Source: CAVPUA01 sp963708805 (GTDB lineage Bacteria > Actinomycetota > Actinomycetes > Mycobacteriales > Jatrophihabitantaceae). From it: a DNA stretch of 64,000 nt. Every line of letters starts with the position of its first letter. Position 1 is the first letter of the stretch. Below are positions 36,306 through 45,529 of the stretch, piece by piece. The stretch is taken from assembly GCA_963708805.1 (NCBI GenBank), contig CAVPUA010000003.1:682001-746000 (forward strand), read 5' to 3'. The position numbers and the translations under genes were made by a program. The notes beneath the pieces were generated by a model. That model saw nothing but the letters and a program-made list of their open reading frames with translations, ran no database searches and was not told where the DNA came from.

Positions 36306-37472
36306 AGAAACCGTCGCAGCGTCCGGCGCGAGCGAGCGGCTTCCCCGCGCCCGTACGCTTTCGACGTGCCTGAGTTTCCGTGGTCGCGCCGAGGCGAGTC
36401 CGACCCTGTGTCGGCCCCGGTGACGGAGTTGGCCACCGATCGTGTCGCCGGCCTCGTGCTCGAGGTCCTCGAGCAGGGCGTCGTCGTCGTCGACCGGGAC
36501 GAGCGCGCCGTGCTGGCCAATCCAGCGGCCCGGGCAATGGGCTTGATCATCGCCGACCGGCTGGCGGTCACCGAGCTCAACGAGTTGGTTCGCAAGGCCA
36601 TCGCCAACGAGACGCCGGTCCAGGGCGTCACCGAGCTTCCCCTCGGCGGACTCGGTCGTGAACCCGTCTCGGTGAGCCTGTCGGCCAGTCCGCTGTTCGA
36701 GGGCGAGGTCGTGATCGCGGTGGCACTCACCGTCACGGACGTGACCGAGCAGCGCCGCCTCGAGGCCGTCCGCCGCGACTTCGTCGCCAACGTCTCCCAC
36801 GAACTCAAGACACCCGTGGGCGCGCTGACGTTGCTGGCCGAGGCGATCAACGACGCGGCCGACGATCCCGAAGCGGTGCAGCACTTCGCGACGCGCATGC
36901 AGCACGAGGGCACGCGCCTGGGCCGGTTGGTGCGGGAGTTGATCGACCTCTCACGCCTGCAGGGCGCCGAACCGCTACCGGGCGACGCGCTCGTCGAGGT
37001 CGGCCCGATGGTCAGCGAAGCCGCCGACCGCACGCGTCTGGCCGCCGACAACGCCGACATCGAAGTGCGCGTGAGCACCCCGGCCGGCCTGTTCGTCCGG
37101 GGCAACGAGAGCCAGCTGACGATGGCCGTCGCGAACCTGATCGACAACGCGGTCGCCTACAGCCAGTCCGGAACGAAGGTTGCCGTGTCGGTCCGCGCCG
37201 TCGGCGACTTCGTCGAGATCGCCGTCAGTGACCAGGGCGTCGGTATCGCCGAGGCTGACCAAGGCCGTGTCTTCGAGCGGTTCTACCGAGTCGATCAAGC
37301 CCGCTCGCGGGCCACCGGGGGCACCGGCCTCGGGCTGGCGATCGTCAAGCACGTGTGCACCAACCACGGGGGATCCGTGGGCCTGTGGAGCGCCGAGGGG
37401 GCCGGTTCGACGTTCACGATCCGGCTACCTCTCGTTCATTCGCCTAAGACATCGTCCTCAGAGTCAGCCTGA
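36300..37472 (+). CDS. senX3: Phosphate-sensing histidine kinase, SenX3 type, without membrane segments
   Basis: Sensor kinase for phosphate limitation. About residues 45-150 form a PAS-like domain (LEQGVVVVDRDERAVLANPAARAMGL), then the H-box RRDFVANVSHELKTPVGALTLLAEAI with the phosphoacceptor His, and the ATPase domain (NLIDNAVAYSQSG, VSDQGVGIAEADQGRVFERF, ATGGTGLGLAIVKHV). It is very close to SenX3 downstream of the PAS domain, but the two N-terminal transmembrane helices of SenX3 are absent: the N-terminus is Arg-rich and polar. Start is uncertain (ATG 36300 or GTG 36366; neither has a good Shine-Dalgarno box). Operon with regX3, 16 bp apart. Confidence 0.9.
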   Translation: MNRNRRSVRRERAASPRPYAFDVPEFPWSRRGESDPVSAPVTELATDRVAGLVLEVLEQGVVVVDRDERAVLANPAARAMGLIIADRLAVTELNELVRKAIANETPVQGVTELPLGGLGREPVSVSLSASPLFEGEVVIAVALTVTDVTEQRRLEAVRRDFVANVSHELKTPVGALTLLAEAINDAADDPEAVQHFATRMQHEGTRLGRLVRELIDLSRLQGAEPLPGDALVEVGPMVSEAADRTRLAADNADIEVRVSTPAGLFVRGNESQLTMAVANLIDNAVAYSQSGTKVAVSVRAVGDFVEIAVSDQGVGIAEADQGRVFERFYRVDQARSRATGGTGLGLAIVKHVCTNHGGSVGLWSAEGAGSTFTIRLPLVHSPKTSSSESA

Positions 37473-37488
37473 TGAAGGGAATCCGTTA

Positions 37489-38169
37489 GTGACGCGTGTG
37501 CTCGTGGTCGAGGACGAGGAGTCGTTCGCCGACCCGCTGTCCTACATGCTCAAACGCGAAGGCTTCGAGGTTTCGGTCGCTGCTGACGGTCCCTCGGCGC
37601 TCACGGCTTTCGACCGCGAGGGCGCGGATCTCGTGCTGCTCGACGTCATGCTGCCCGGGCTCTCCGGCACCGAGGTCTGCCGAATCCTGCGGCAGAAGTC
37701 GAACGTCCCGATCATCATGGTCACCGCACGCGACAGCGAGGTCGACAAGGTCGTCGGCCTCGAACTCGGTGCCGACGACTACGTCACCAAGCCGTTCTCG
37801 TCGCGCGAACTGGTCGCCCGGGTGCGCGCTGTCCTGCGCCGCGGGTCGGAGGCCGAGGAGCTCGTCACCTCGACCGTCGAGGCCGGACCGGTGCGCATGG
37901 ACGTCGACCGCCACATCGTGGTCGTCGATGGCCGGACGATTTCCTTGCCGCTCAAGGAATTCGATCTGCTCGAGCTGTTGCTTCGCAACGCCGGTCGGGT
38001 GCTCACGCGCGGTCAGTTGATCGACCGGGTGTGGGGCGCGGACTACGTCGGCGACACGAAGACGTTGGACGTGCACGTGAAGCGGCTGCGCTCGAAGATC
38101 GAGCCCGACCCGGCGAATCCGAAGTACCTGGTGACCGTGCGCGGATTGGGCTACAAGTTCGAGAGTTGA
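37489..38169 (+). CDS. regX3: Response regulator of ph osphate regulon, OmpR/PhoB type
   Basis: A 226-residue response regulator. The receiver domain shows VLVVEDEESFADPL, the phosphoacceptor Asp in DLVLLDVMLPGLSG, and LGADDYVTKPFSSRELVARV; the winged-helix DNA-binding domain shows LPLKEFDLLELLLRNAGRVLTRGQL, GDTKTLDVHVKRLRSKIE and VRGLGYKFE. Partner of the adjacent SenX3-type kinase. GTG start with AAGGGA at eight bases. Confidence 0.96.
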   Translation: MTRVLVVEDEESFADPLSYMLKREGFEVSVAADGPSALTAFDREGADLVLLDVMLPGLSGTEVCRILRQKSNVPIIMVTARDSEVDKVVGLELGADDYVTKPFSSRELVARVRAVLRRGSEAEELVTSTVEAGPVRMDVDRHIVVVDGRTISLPLKEFDLLELLLRNAGRVLTRGQLIDRVWGADYVGDTKTLDVHVKRLRSKIEPDPANPKYLVTVRGLGYKFES

Positions 38170-38190
38170 TCTTGCTCCTTGAAGATCAAC
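38165..38190 (+). terminator. Hairpin overlapping the regX3 stop
   Basis: GTTGATCTT (38165-38173) and AAGATCAAC (38182-38190) form a perfect 9-bp stem with an 8-base loop; the regX3 stop codon lies in the first arm. No T-tract follows. Confidence 0.45.
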
Positions 38191-38379
38191 TGCTGGCATC
38201 GACGCCGGAGTTGGCTGATTCTTGGGTCGCGCTCTCGGCCTGACGCTGCCCCGGCATCGGAGTTTCGCTGGTCCTCCGGTTCCGCTGCCGGCCTCTCGCG
38301 CGTTGGGTGGCCGGGCGCCGCTGGCTCAGGCGCGCTGGTTCAAGATCAAGAGAAATCGCTGTTATATATGACAATTCGG

Positions 38380-38424
38380 TTGACACGGTTACGCCCGAAT
38401 CGATAAAATCGCACGTATGTTCGA
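38380..38424 (+). promoter_or_regulatory. Consensus promoter with LexA-like box and leaderless start for the DUF222-HNH gene
   Basis: TTGACA (38380-38385) and TAAAAT (38404-38409) are separated by 18 bp; the predicted transcription start, about 7 bp after the -10, falls on or next to the ATG at 38417, so the mRNA is probably leaderless. TCGCAC-GTAT-GTTCGA (38409-38424) matches the actinobacterial SOS box TCGAAC-N4-GTTCGA at 11 of 12 positions and covers the start site, ideal for LexA repression. Confidence 0.75.
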
Positions 38425-39782
38425 CGATCAGTTCCTCGCGTCCCTCGACCGGCTGGACGCCGCGCTCGAGCGACCTCGCGGGCCCACGAACTGACCGCGC
38501 TCGACGCCGGCCACCCTCGCCGCTGCGTTCCAACACCTCGAAACCCATTCCCGCCGCCGCGACTCCCTCGAACACGTCGTGGTGGCCGAGATCGACGCCC
38601 GCGGTCTGGGGTTCGAGGCCGGGTATTCGCACGACGGCCGGGTTCCTGCGGGGACTGTCGAACATCACCCCGGCCGACGCCCAGCAACGGGCCCGCGCCG
38701 GCCAGAACCTGGCCCCGGGCCGGACGGTGACCGGGGAGCCGGTGCCGGCGATCTTCCCCGCCGTCGCCGCCGCTGAAGCGGCCGGGGTGCTGTCCGCCGC
38801 CCACGCCCGGGTCATCGTCGGCGCGATCGACAAGCTCCCGCCTGCGGTCGCCGCGCAGTGGGACCGGGTCATCGAACGCGACCTGGTCGAGCACGCCGCC
38901 ACCCTGGATCCGCGTCAGCTCGCGACCGCGGCCCGGCGCATCGCCTACCTGCACGACCAAGACGGCGTCCTGGCCGACGAGGCCTACCGCGAACGCATCC
39001 GCACCCTCACCGTGTCCCAACGAGCCGACGGGTCCGCCCACGTCGAGGGCGAACTCACCGCCCCCTGCGCCGAAGCCCTGCTCACCGTGCTGGACTCGCC
39101 TGGCCGCACCCCGCCCCGAAACCGACGGCATCAAAGACCCCCGCAGCGCCGGACAACGCCACCACGACGGACTCCTCGACGGACTCACCCGGCTCCTGGT
39201 CGACGGCGGACTGCCCTCCACCGGCGGCGTCAACGCCACCATCCTCTTGACCATCACCGAAGACCAACTCCACCAGCGCGCCCTCGCCGCCACCGCCGGT
39301 GACGCCGTTGACGTTGACGAGCAGCCGACACACGGCACGAACACGACGCGCACCGCCCGGACAGGCAACTGGTCCGGACCGGGCACGGTGCGCTGGTCAG
39401 CCTCGCGATGGCGCTCACGATCGCCACCGACGCCCACGTCATCCCGATCATCTTCCGCGGCGCCCACGAAATCGCCGCCTACGGCCACACCCACCGCATC
39501 GCCAGCCCCAACCAACGACTCGCCCTCATCGCCCGCGACCAAGGCTGCTCATTCCCCGGCTGCACCATCCCCCCGGCCTGGTGCCAAACCCACCACATCA
39601 CCGGCTTCCACCTCAACCAACAAACCCGAGTCGACGACCTCACCCTGCTCTGCGGACACCACCACCGCATCTTCGAGAAACTCGGCTGGACCTGCCACCT
39701 GATCACAGGCATCCCCCACTGGACATCACCACCCTGGATCGACCCCAACCAGATCCCCCGACGCAACACCGCCCACCTCTGA
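38417..39782 (+). CDS. DUF222 / HNH endonuclease-domain protein of the 13E12 family (seven wobble doublets)
   Basis: After removing one base at each of 38473, 38477, 38508, 38629, 39098, 39363 and 39370, a 452-residue protein appears. It starts MFDDQFLASLDRLDAALERL, typical of the family; the DUF222 region includes GFLRGLSNITPADAQQRARA and AGVLSAAHARVIVGAIDKLP; the C-terminal HNH domain shows DQGCSFPGCTIPPAWCQTHH and DDLTLLCGHHHRIFEKLGW. These multicopy actinobacterial proteins have a predicted nuclease domain but no settled function. All seven doublets are synonymous in the corrected frame (CG[AC], CT[CG], GC[CG], TC[GC], TC[GC], AC[AG], AC[TG]). Preceded by a LexA-like box. Confidence 0.9.
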
Positions 39783-39783
39783 G

Positions 39784-39820
39784 CCGCCGACCTGCGACCG
39801 CCGACCGCCGACCTGCGACC
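39784..39820. repeat. Two 16-bp direct repeats after the DUF222 gene
   Basis: CCGCCGACCTGCGACC occurs at 39784-39799 and 39805-39820, with a related CGACCG spacer. The remaining bases up to 39917 hold no recognisable gene. Confidence 0.6.
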
Positions 39821-39917
39821 ACCGGCGCCAGGCACCGAGCCAAATCCGGTACCCGAACTTGATGGGCAACTGTGCGGGTGAACGGATGATGCATAAACGG
39901 CAACTAGACTCGTCGCC

Positions 39918-40853
39918 GTGGCTGTGACGACCGATTCTCTGGCGTCGTCGTCCGAGAATCCGGAAGGCCGAGAGAGCTCCGAGAACCCAGAGAACCCAGA
40001 GAAACCCGCGAACCAGGCCAAGCCGCCCACGGGGCTGGACCGAATCCGGGCCCGGCTTCGTACCCACGGACTGACGTGGGGCCCCAAAGCCTGGTGGATC
40101 GAGATCATCACGATCCTGTTCGGCTACGGCGTCTACGAGATCGTTCAGGGAGCGGCGCCCGCTCATCGCATCCCGGCCTTCAAACATGCTCACGCCTTGA
40201 TCCGCTTCGAGACGTGGCTACACATTGACATCGAGCCGCCGGTCAATCACTTCGTGAACCGATACGACTGGCTCGCGTCGCTGGCCGGCTACTACTACGA
40301 CAGCCTGCATTACCTGATCACGCCGACGGTGCTGCTGTTCATCTGGTTCCGGCGCCACGACGCGTACGGGCGCTGGCGCTCGGCGTTGATCACGGCAAGC
40401 ATGTCGTCGCTGATCGTCTTCTGGTTGTGGGCGCTGGCCCCGCCGCGGATGGCGCAGAACGGCATCATCGACACCTTGGTGACCCGCCACATCTACGGAA
40501 CGGTCGAATCCGACAGTTCGAAGACACTGGTGAACAACTTCGCCGCGATGCCGAGCCTGCACGTCGGCTGGGCCTTGTGGTGCGCGGCCGCGCTGATCTC
40601 GACGACGACCTGGCGCTACCGCTACCTGTTCTGGCTCTATCCGGTGGCCACGACGCTGGTCGTGCTCGGCACCGGAAACCACTACATCCTGGACGCGGCC
40701 GGCGGTTTGCTGGTGCTCGGAATCGGCATCGCGCTGACTTCGCCCGCATCCTCGCCGGCCGACAAGGAAGTCAGCAAGCCGGGCTGGCGCCGCAAGCGGA
40801 AGGCGGCCCAACCGGCCACCACGAGCGCGCCGACGGGGATCTCGGCCAAGTAG
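39918..40853 (+). CDS. PAP2-superfamily membrane phosphatase or inositolphosphotransferase-like protein
   Basis: About 311 residues: a polar Glu/Pro/Ser-rich N-terminus, five or six hydrophobic segments, and the PAP2 motifs FAAMPSLHVGWALW and LGTGNHYILDAAGG, which hold the active-site histidines. The conserved lead-in GYYYDSLHYLITP is typical of the actinobacterial Aur1/Ipt1-like subgroup acting on lipid phosphates or inositol lipids. The last ~57 residues are antisense to the convergent flippase-like gene (172-bp overlap); that polar tail may be misread if a doublet lies there. Confidence 0.82.
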   Translation: MAVTTDSLASSSENPEGRESSENPENPEKPANQAKPPTGLDRIRARLRTHGLTWGPKAWWIEIITILFGYGVYEIVQGAAPAHRIPAFKHAHALIRFETWLHIDIEPPVNHFVNRYDWLASLAGYYYDSLHYLITPTVLLFIWFRRHDAYGRWRSALITASMSSLIVFWLWALAPPRMAQNGIIDTLVTRHIYGTVESDSSKTLVNNFAAMPSLHVGWALWCAAALISTTTWRYRYLFWLYPVATTLVVLGTGNHYILDAAGGLLVLGIGIALTSPASSPADKEVSKPGWRRKRKAAQPATTSAPTGISAK

Positions 40854-41801
40854 ACGAACAGCCGGTAGAGCAGGACACCGGCGGCGGCCGGCGCGGCGGG
40901 GAAGCCGAGCGCGACCAGCAGTGCGGTCGCACCGACCTCGGCCACGCCGGTGCCAGCCGGCGTGACGACGGCCAGCGTGAGTGCGCGCTCGACCGCAAAC
41001 GCGGCGAAGACGGCGCCGGGCGAGCCGTGAATACCGGCGGTGTGCATGCACAGAGCGAACAGCGCCCACTGAAGCAGCACGTAGCCACCGAGTCCGGCGA
41101 TCAGCCGTCCCCAGTTCTGCCGGAAGATGTCGCGCACCTCGCCCTGCATCGCCGACACGGGTCCCGGACCGGTGCCCGCGGGCGTACCACGGTGACGCGG
41201 GCCGCAACTGGCTGATCCGACGCAACAAGGCATCGACGCGCACCGCCCAGCCCTTCGAGATCAGCGCGGCGACGACGACCACCACCACCAGTCCGGCCGC
41301 GATCGAGGCGATCACGGCGGCGTGGCCGAGCCAGTGAGGCAGGCCCTTCTGGTGGAAGATGACGAGCCCGGCGACGACCGGCAGGACGAGCTTGGCCAGC
41401 AGGTTGACCAGGTTCAGCACGGCCGTCGAGCTGGCGAAGCTGCGCAACGACAGCCGCCACGACTTGACCATGGCCAGGTTGAGCCCGGTGCCCACGACTC
41501 CGCCGAAGGGCAGCACGTTCGACACGCTGCTTCCGCTCAGGTTCAGCGCGAGGGCGCGGCGGTGACTGAGTCCGGGCATGCTCGCGGTCATCGCGATCGT
41601 GTAACAGGCCAATCCGGCCAGCCACAGCGCGGCGATCGCCATGATCGTCAAGAGATGGATCTGGGCCAGGTTGTGGCTGACGTCGTGCCAGGTCGAACCG
41701 GTCAGCTTGGGGACGTCGACCATGATCCAGATCGTCAGGGCGAGCGCCCCGGTCGAAGCGGTGATCTGTAGACCGCGCCGCTGGTTGCGGGTGAGCGTCA
41801 T
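40682..41801 (-). CDS. AglD/LPG-synthase-type integral membrane protein (one wobble doublet)
   Basis: A polytopic protein of the lysylphosphatidylglycerol-synthase transmembrane (UPF0104) family, about eight hydrophobic segments and no cytoplasmic aminoacyl domain. Marks: SGSSVSNVLPFGGVVGTGLNLAM, and after the break AFAVERALTLAVVTPAGTGVAE, the two family motifs. The frame changes at 41189-41190 (minus strand CC[GT]GGT). The ATG overlaps the PIG-L stop (ATGA). The C-terminus is uncertain because the frame runs 172 bp into the PAP2 gene. In envelope loci such proteins are suspected glycolipid flippases. Confidence 0.8.
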
Positions 41802-42622
41802 GCCGCCACCGCCGTTCGGACCGAGGCGAGCGGATCGGTCAACGGAACCGCCGGAGGAGCCACGTCAGCTTCGACGAACCATTCCGTTCCGCAGACCCAG
41901 CGAAACAGCGGTCGCGGGAGCGAGACGAGCAGCTTGACGGTCCGGGTGCCGCCACCGGCCGCCTGCGAGGCATGGGCGGCCAAGGCGCGGCGCTTCTGCG
42001 GTAGGAAACCGCGCACGTCGACGCGATGCGTGAGGTCGCGCCGCGCCGTGTACCACTGGTCGTCGCTCGCCGTCCCGGACGGCAACCGCCGCACCAATCG
42101 CAGCACGCGAACCGCCCGGTCGATCAGGGTGCGATCGAGCGTGGCCTGTAAGACGACGGGCGTGCCGGCGAGGGCCGCCGCCCGCGCCCCGACACGATGA
42201 ACCTGGACGTGGTCGATATGCCCATATCCGCCATGACCGTCGTAGGTGGTCAGGACGTCGGCCCGTTCGTCGCGCAAGATCTCGGCCAGCCGGTCGGCGG
42301 CGACGTCTAGGGGCACTGTGGCGAAACTTCCCACAGCTGGTTCATATTCCTTGCTGGTCGTCCAACCCGAGTCGGGATAGTCGAGGCAGACCGAGCGGGC
42401 GCAGCCCAGGGCGTCGGCGCTGGCTCGCAATTCAGCGCGCCGGCGTTCGCTCAGCTCGGCCCCGCGCGGGGTGTCGGCCCGGCCCAGTCCGCCGGCGGTG
42501 GCGGTGACGAGGACGACTCGATGTCCCTCGGCCGCCAGCCGGGCCAGCGTGCCGCCGGTGTAGAGCGCCTCGTCGTCGGGGTGCGCGTGGAACGACACGA
42601 TCGTCTTGGTCGCGGTCGTCAT
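41798..42622 (-). CDS. PIG-L family N-acetylglucosaminyl-type deacetylase
   Basis: A 274-residue zinc-dependent deacetylase (LmbE/MshB/PIG-L family). The metal motif VSFHAHPDDEALYTGG is at the N-terminus and the second metal site is GYGHIDHVQVHRVG. Overlaps both neighbours as ATGA, so glycosyltransferase, deacetylase and flippase-like protein are one operon. By analogy with GPI and mycothiol chemistry it would deacetylate the sugar attached by the upstream glycosyltransferase; mshA is at 20 kb, so this is not the obvious mshB. Confidence 0.92.
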   Translation of the reverse strand: MTTATKTIVSFHAHPDDEALYTGGTLARLAAEGHRVVLVTATAGGLGRADTPRGAELSERRRAELRASADALGCARSVCLDYPDSGWTTSKEYEPAVGSFATVPLDVAADRLAEILRDERADVLTTYDGHGGYGHIDHVQVHRVGARAAALAGTPVVLQATLDRTLIDRAVRVLRLVRRLPSGTASDDQWYTARRDLTHRVDVRGFLPQKRRALAAHASQAAGGGTRTVKLLVSLPRPLFRWVCGTEWFVEADVAPPAVPLTDPLASVRTAVAA

Positions 42623-43713
42623 CGGCCGGCCGCCCGGTCGTACAGGGCGTTGACCGCGGCCATGGCCTCGGGCACGCCGATCGACGGGGGATAGGTCGTG
42701 GTGTTCTTGCGCAGCCGGTTCAGCTCTTCGGGGTTGTCGAGCAGCAGCGTCAGCGCGTCGGCCATGCCGGCGTCGTCGTCGACCAGCAGCCCCTCGGTGC
42801 CGTCGGTCACGAAGTCCGCCAGTCCGTTGCCGCGGAAGCCCACGACGGGCAGCCCGGCCGCGCGCGCCTCGAGCGCGGCGATGCCGAACGACTCCTGGCG
42901 GGACGACGCGACGAACAGGTCCGAGCCGTGCAGCAGCGAGCGGATCGCTGGCTGCGTACGGTGCCCGACGAGCCGAACCCAGTCGTGCAGGCCGAGTTCG
43001 GTCAGCTGGTCGTGCAGGTCCTGGCGGCGGGGGCCGTCGCCGACGATCGTGACGGCCACCGGGGTTTCGCGGTCGATACGGCTGCGTGCCGCGGCCAGCG
43101 CGTCGAGGAACTCGCGGACGTGCTTGCGCTTGACCAGGCGTCCGACCAGCGCGATCTGAACGCCGTCGGCCGCGGTGGCGCGCACCGGCTCGGCCGGCCG
43201 CCACCACTCGGTGTCGACCAGGTTGGGCACGACCGACAACTCGCCGAGCCGGGGCAGCGTGCGTTCGACGTGCCGGGCCGCGACCGAGCTGACGGCCGAC
43301 CAGGCGGCGTCGGTGCGCCCCACCCCGAACGGCCAGTTGGAGACTCGGGTGGCCGCGGCCACCTGCCACCACAGGGAGTGGACGGTGATGCCGACCGGGA
43401 TGCCGCGGCGCGAGGCCGCCCGCGCGACGTACTCGGGCACCGGCGAGACGATCGTGAAGTGGGCGTGGACCATGTCGGCGCCGGTCAGCGCGGCGTCGAC
43501 CATGCGCGAGTGCCGCCAGGGGAAGGCGGCGGTGACCCAGCGGGGTCCGTGTGCTCGCGACACCGGCAGATCGACCTCGGCCAGGTCGGGGACCGCCGTG
43601 ATCACGGCGACGTCGTGGCCGTCCTCGGTCTGGCGCGCGGCCAGCGCTTCGACCTGCCGCTCGATGCCGCCGACGCGCGGCGCGAAGGAGTCGGTGACAT
43701 GGACGATTCTCAT
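42619..43713 (-). CDS. GT4-family glycosyltransferase
   Basis: A 364-residue GT-B enzyme. N-terminal RIVHVTDSFAPRVGGIERQV with the acceptor-side glycine loop, MVHAHFTIVSPVPEYVA, C-terminal LVGRLVKRKHVREFLDAL and FVASSRQESFGIAALEARA with the donor-binding E-X7-E. Cytoplasmic or peripheral. First gene of the three-gene envelope operon. Sugar and acceptor unknown; a lipid-linked inositol is a guess from the context. Confidence 0.92.
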   Translation of the reverse strand: MRIVHVTDSFAPRVGGIERQVEALAARQTEDGHDVAVITAVPDLAEVDLPVSRAHGPRWVTAAFPWRHSRMVDAALTGADMVHAHFTIVSPVPEYVARAASRRGIPVGITVHSLWWQVAAATRVSNWPFGVGRTDAAWSAVSSVAARHVERTLPRLGELSVVPNLVDTEWWRPAEPVRATAADGVQIALVGRLVKRKHVREFLDALAAARSRIDRETPVAVTIVGDGPRRQDLHDQLTELGLHDWVRLVGHRTQPAIRSLLHGSDLFVASSRQESFGIAALEARAAGLPVVGFRGNGLADFVTDGTEGLLVDDDAGMADALTLLLDNPEELNRLRKNTTTYPPSIGVPEAMAAVNALYDRAAGR

Positions 43714-43923
43714 GTCATCACCCCCACGGCTGAGCTGCTAATGCCTCGAATCGGACCCGAGGTGACACCCCGAAGGCCCACCACGCCCGATCATGGGAAT
43801 GTTGCCACAGCTGAGGCTTAATTTGCTCGTCGATTGGTCAAACTTGGGCTGATTTCTCAGGCCTCCACGGGCCTGCGGCGGGCCGGGACACGGGGCCGCC
43901 GGTGCACCCGCGAGACTGGTGCG

Positions 43924-44673
43924 ATGCGCATCCTGCTGCCGCCGAGCGAGGCCAAACGGCCGGCCGGAGACGGCCCGCCCGTCGAGTTCGGACGCGACCC
44001 GTTGGGCGTGGCTCGCAAGCGGGCCGCGACGGCGCTGGCGCAGTTCGCCCGCCGCCGGGACGCCGCCGCGGCGCTGGCCCTGCCGGCGCGCAGCGCGGCC
44101 GACGAGCTGGCAGCCGATCGCGCGGTTCGCGAGGCGCCGACGATGCCAGGCCTGCTGCGCTATTCGGGCATCGTCTACGACGGGCTCGAGGCGACGACGC
44201 TCGGCGCCGGGGCACGAGCGCGGGCCGACGCGACCGTCTTGATCTTCTCGGGGCTCTGGGGCGTCGTCCGGGCCGACGAAGGAGTGCCGGCGTACCGGCT
44301 GCCCGCGTCGGCGGCGCTGCCCAAACTGGGCGTGATGGCGAGCTACTGGCGGCCGGTGCTCGATCGGGTGCTGCCGGACCTGCTGGGTGACGGCCTGGTG
44401 ATCGACCTGCGCTCGAGTGACTACGCCGCCATGTGGCGTCCCTCCGCCCAGCTGCGCGAGCGGGTGGTCGTGGTGCGCGTGCTGAGTCATCGCCCCGGGC
44501 TCGCGCCGTCGGTGATCAGCTATCCGAGCAAGCTCGGCAAGGGCAAGCTGGCGCGCGCCCTCGTCGGACGCCGGACACCGGCCACCACGTCGGCGCATGT
44601 CGTCGACGCGTGGCGCTCGGCCGGCGGTAGCGGTGGCGAGCTCACCGAGCGGGGCCTCGATCTGATCATCTGA
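43924..44673 (+). CDS. yaaA: Peroxide stress protein YaaA
   Basis: A 249-residue UPF0246/YaaA protein, which in Escherichia coli lowers free iron and protects DNA during H2O2 stress. It starts MRILLPPSEAKRPAGDG, the family signature, followed by RYSGIVYDGLE, LIFSGLWGVVRADEGVPAYRL split across helices, and YPSKLGKGKLARAL. ATG 43924 is preferred to the upstream in-frame start because it matches the family N-terminus. The 210 bp upstream, shared with the divergent glycosyltransferase, hold no other gene. Confidence 0.93.
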   Translation: MRILLPPSEAKRPAGDGPPVEFGRDPLGVARKRAATALAQFARRRDAAAALALPARSAADELAADRAVREAPTMPGLLRYSGIVYDGLEATTLGAGARARADATVLIFSGLWGVVRADEGVPAYRLPASAALPKLGVMASYWRPVLDRVLPDLLGDGLVIDLRSSDYAAMWRPSAQLRERVVVVRVLSHRPGLAPSVISYPSKLGKGKLARALVGRRTPATTSAHVVDAWRSAGGSGGELTERGLDLII

Positions 44674-44691
44674 AGATGGTTAGCTGGCGAC

Positions 44692-45127
44692 ATGCCTCTG
44701 AACGGTGAATACGAACCCAGCCCGCGGCCGATTGTCGCGCGAACACGCCGAACAGATCGAGGTCACGGGCAGCACCGAGGGGCTGTCGGTGCGCGGAAGG
44801 CCGATCATCATGATGACGACGGTCGGTGCCAAGACCGGCAAGCTGCGCAAGGTCCCGTTGATGCGCGTTGAACACGATGGGGCGTACGCGGCCGTCGCGT
44901 CGCTGGGGGGCGCCCCCAAGAACCCGGTCTGGTACTACAACGTCGTCGCCAATCCGCACGTCGAACTGCAGGACGGTCCGCAGAAGTGGGACATGAACGC
45001 CCGCGAGGTACACGGCGAGGAGAAGGACGAGTGGTGGGCGCGCGCGGTCGAGGCCTACCCCGACTACGCCGACTACCAGAAGAAGACCGACCGCGAGATC
45101 CCGCTCTTCGTGCTCGAGCAGATCTAG
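44692..45127 (+). CDS. F420-type nitroreductase/quinone reductase, DDN family (one wobble doublet)
   Basis: A 144-residue split-barrel protein of the deazaflavin-dependent nitroreductase family. The true start is ATG 44692 (MPLNGEYEPSP, family-typical); the frame changes at 44739-44740 (GC[GC]GAA). Then TTVGAKTGKLRKVPLMRVEHDG, VASLGGAPKNPVWYYNVVANP and VELQDG, hallmarks of F420-binding DDN proteins that reduce quinones and activate nitroimidazoles. F420 use is inferred from family. Confidence 0.92.
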
Positions 45128-45501
45128 TTCTTGTAGCGGAAGCCGTCGAAGAAGCGCCGGAACACGCCTCCGGCCACCGGCAACGGGGCCGACGGAGCAG
45201 GGGCGGTCGCGCGCTGGTGGGCGATCGGCGCGTCGTAGTCGGTGCGCGCGATCGCGTCGATCGTCTGCGCCTCGTCGAAGGACTCCGAGTCCTCGATCAC
45301 CGGGACGAAGCCGACGAGGTCACCGTCGCGTAGCACCTCGGCCTCCAGGCCCGCCGTACCGTCGGTGTCCCACAAGGCCTCGCGCCCGTCGCCGAGCGCC
45401 ACCCGGATGCCGAACTGGTACACGCCCGCCTTGGCGACGTTGGCGTTGATCCCTCGTTCGCGCAGTGCGTCGACGACGTGGCGTGCTCTGTCTTCGTCCA
45501 T
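45124..45501 (-). CDS. Conserved hypothetical protein
   Basis: A 125-residue protein with no recognised domain. The first 60 residues look folded and acidic (MDEDRARHVVDALRERGINA, REALWDTDGTAGLEAEVL); the C-terminus is a basic FRRFFDGFRYKN tail after a Pro/Ala linker. ATG start; the 3' end overlaps the convergent DDN gene by four bases. Function unknown. Confidence 0.7.
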   Translation of the reverse strand: MDEDRARHVVDALRERGINANVAKAGVYQFGIRVALGDGREALWDTDGTAGLEAEVLRDGDLVGFVPVIEDSESFDEAQTIDAIARTDYDAPIAHQRATAPAPSAPLPVAGGVFRRFFDGFRYKN

Positions 45502-45529
45502 CCGGACACGGTAACCGTCAGAGCGGTGG

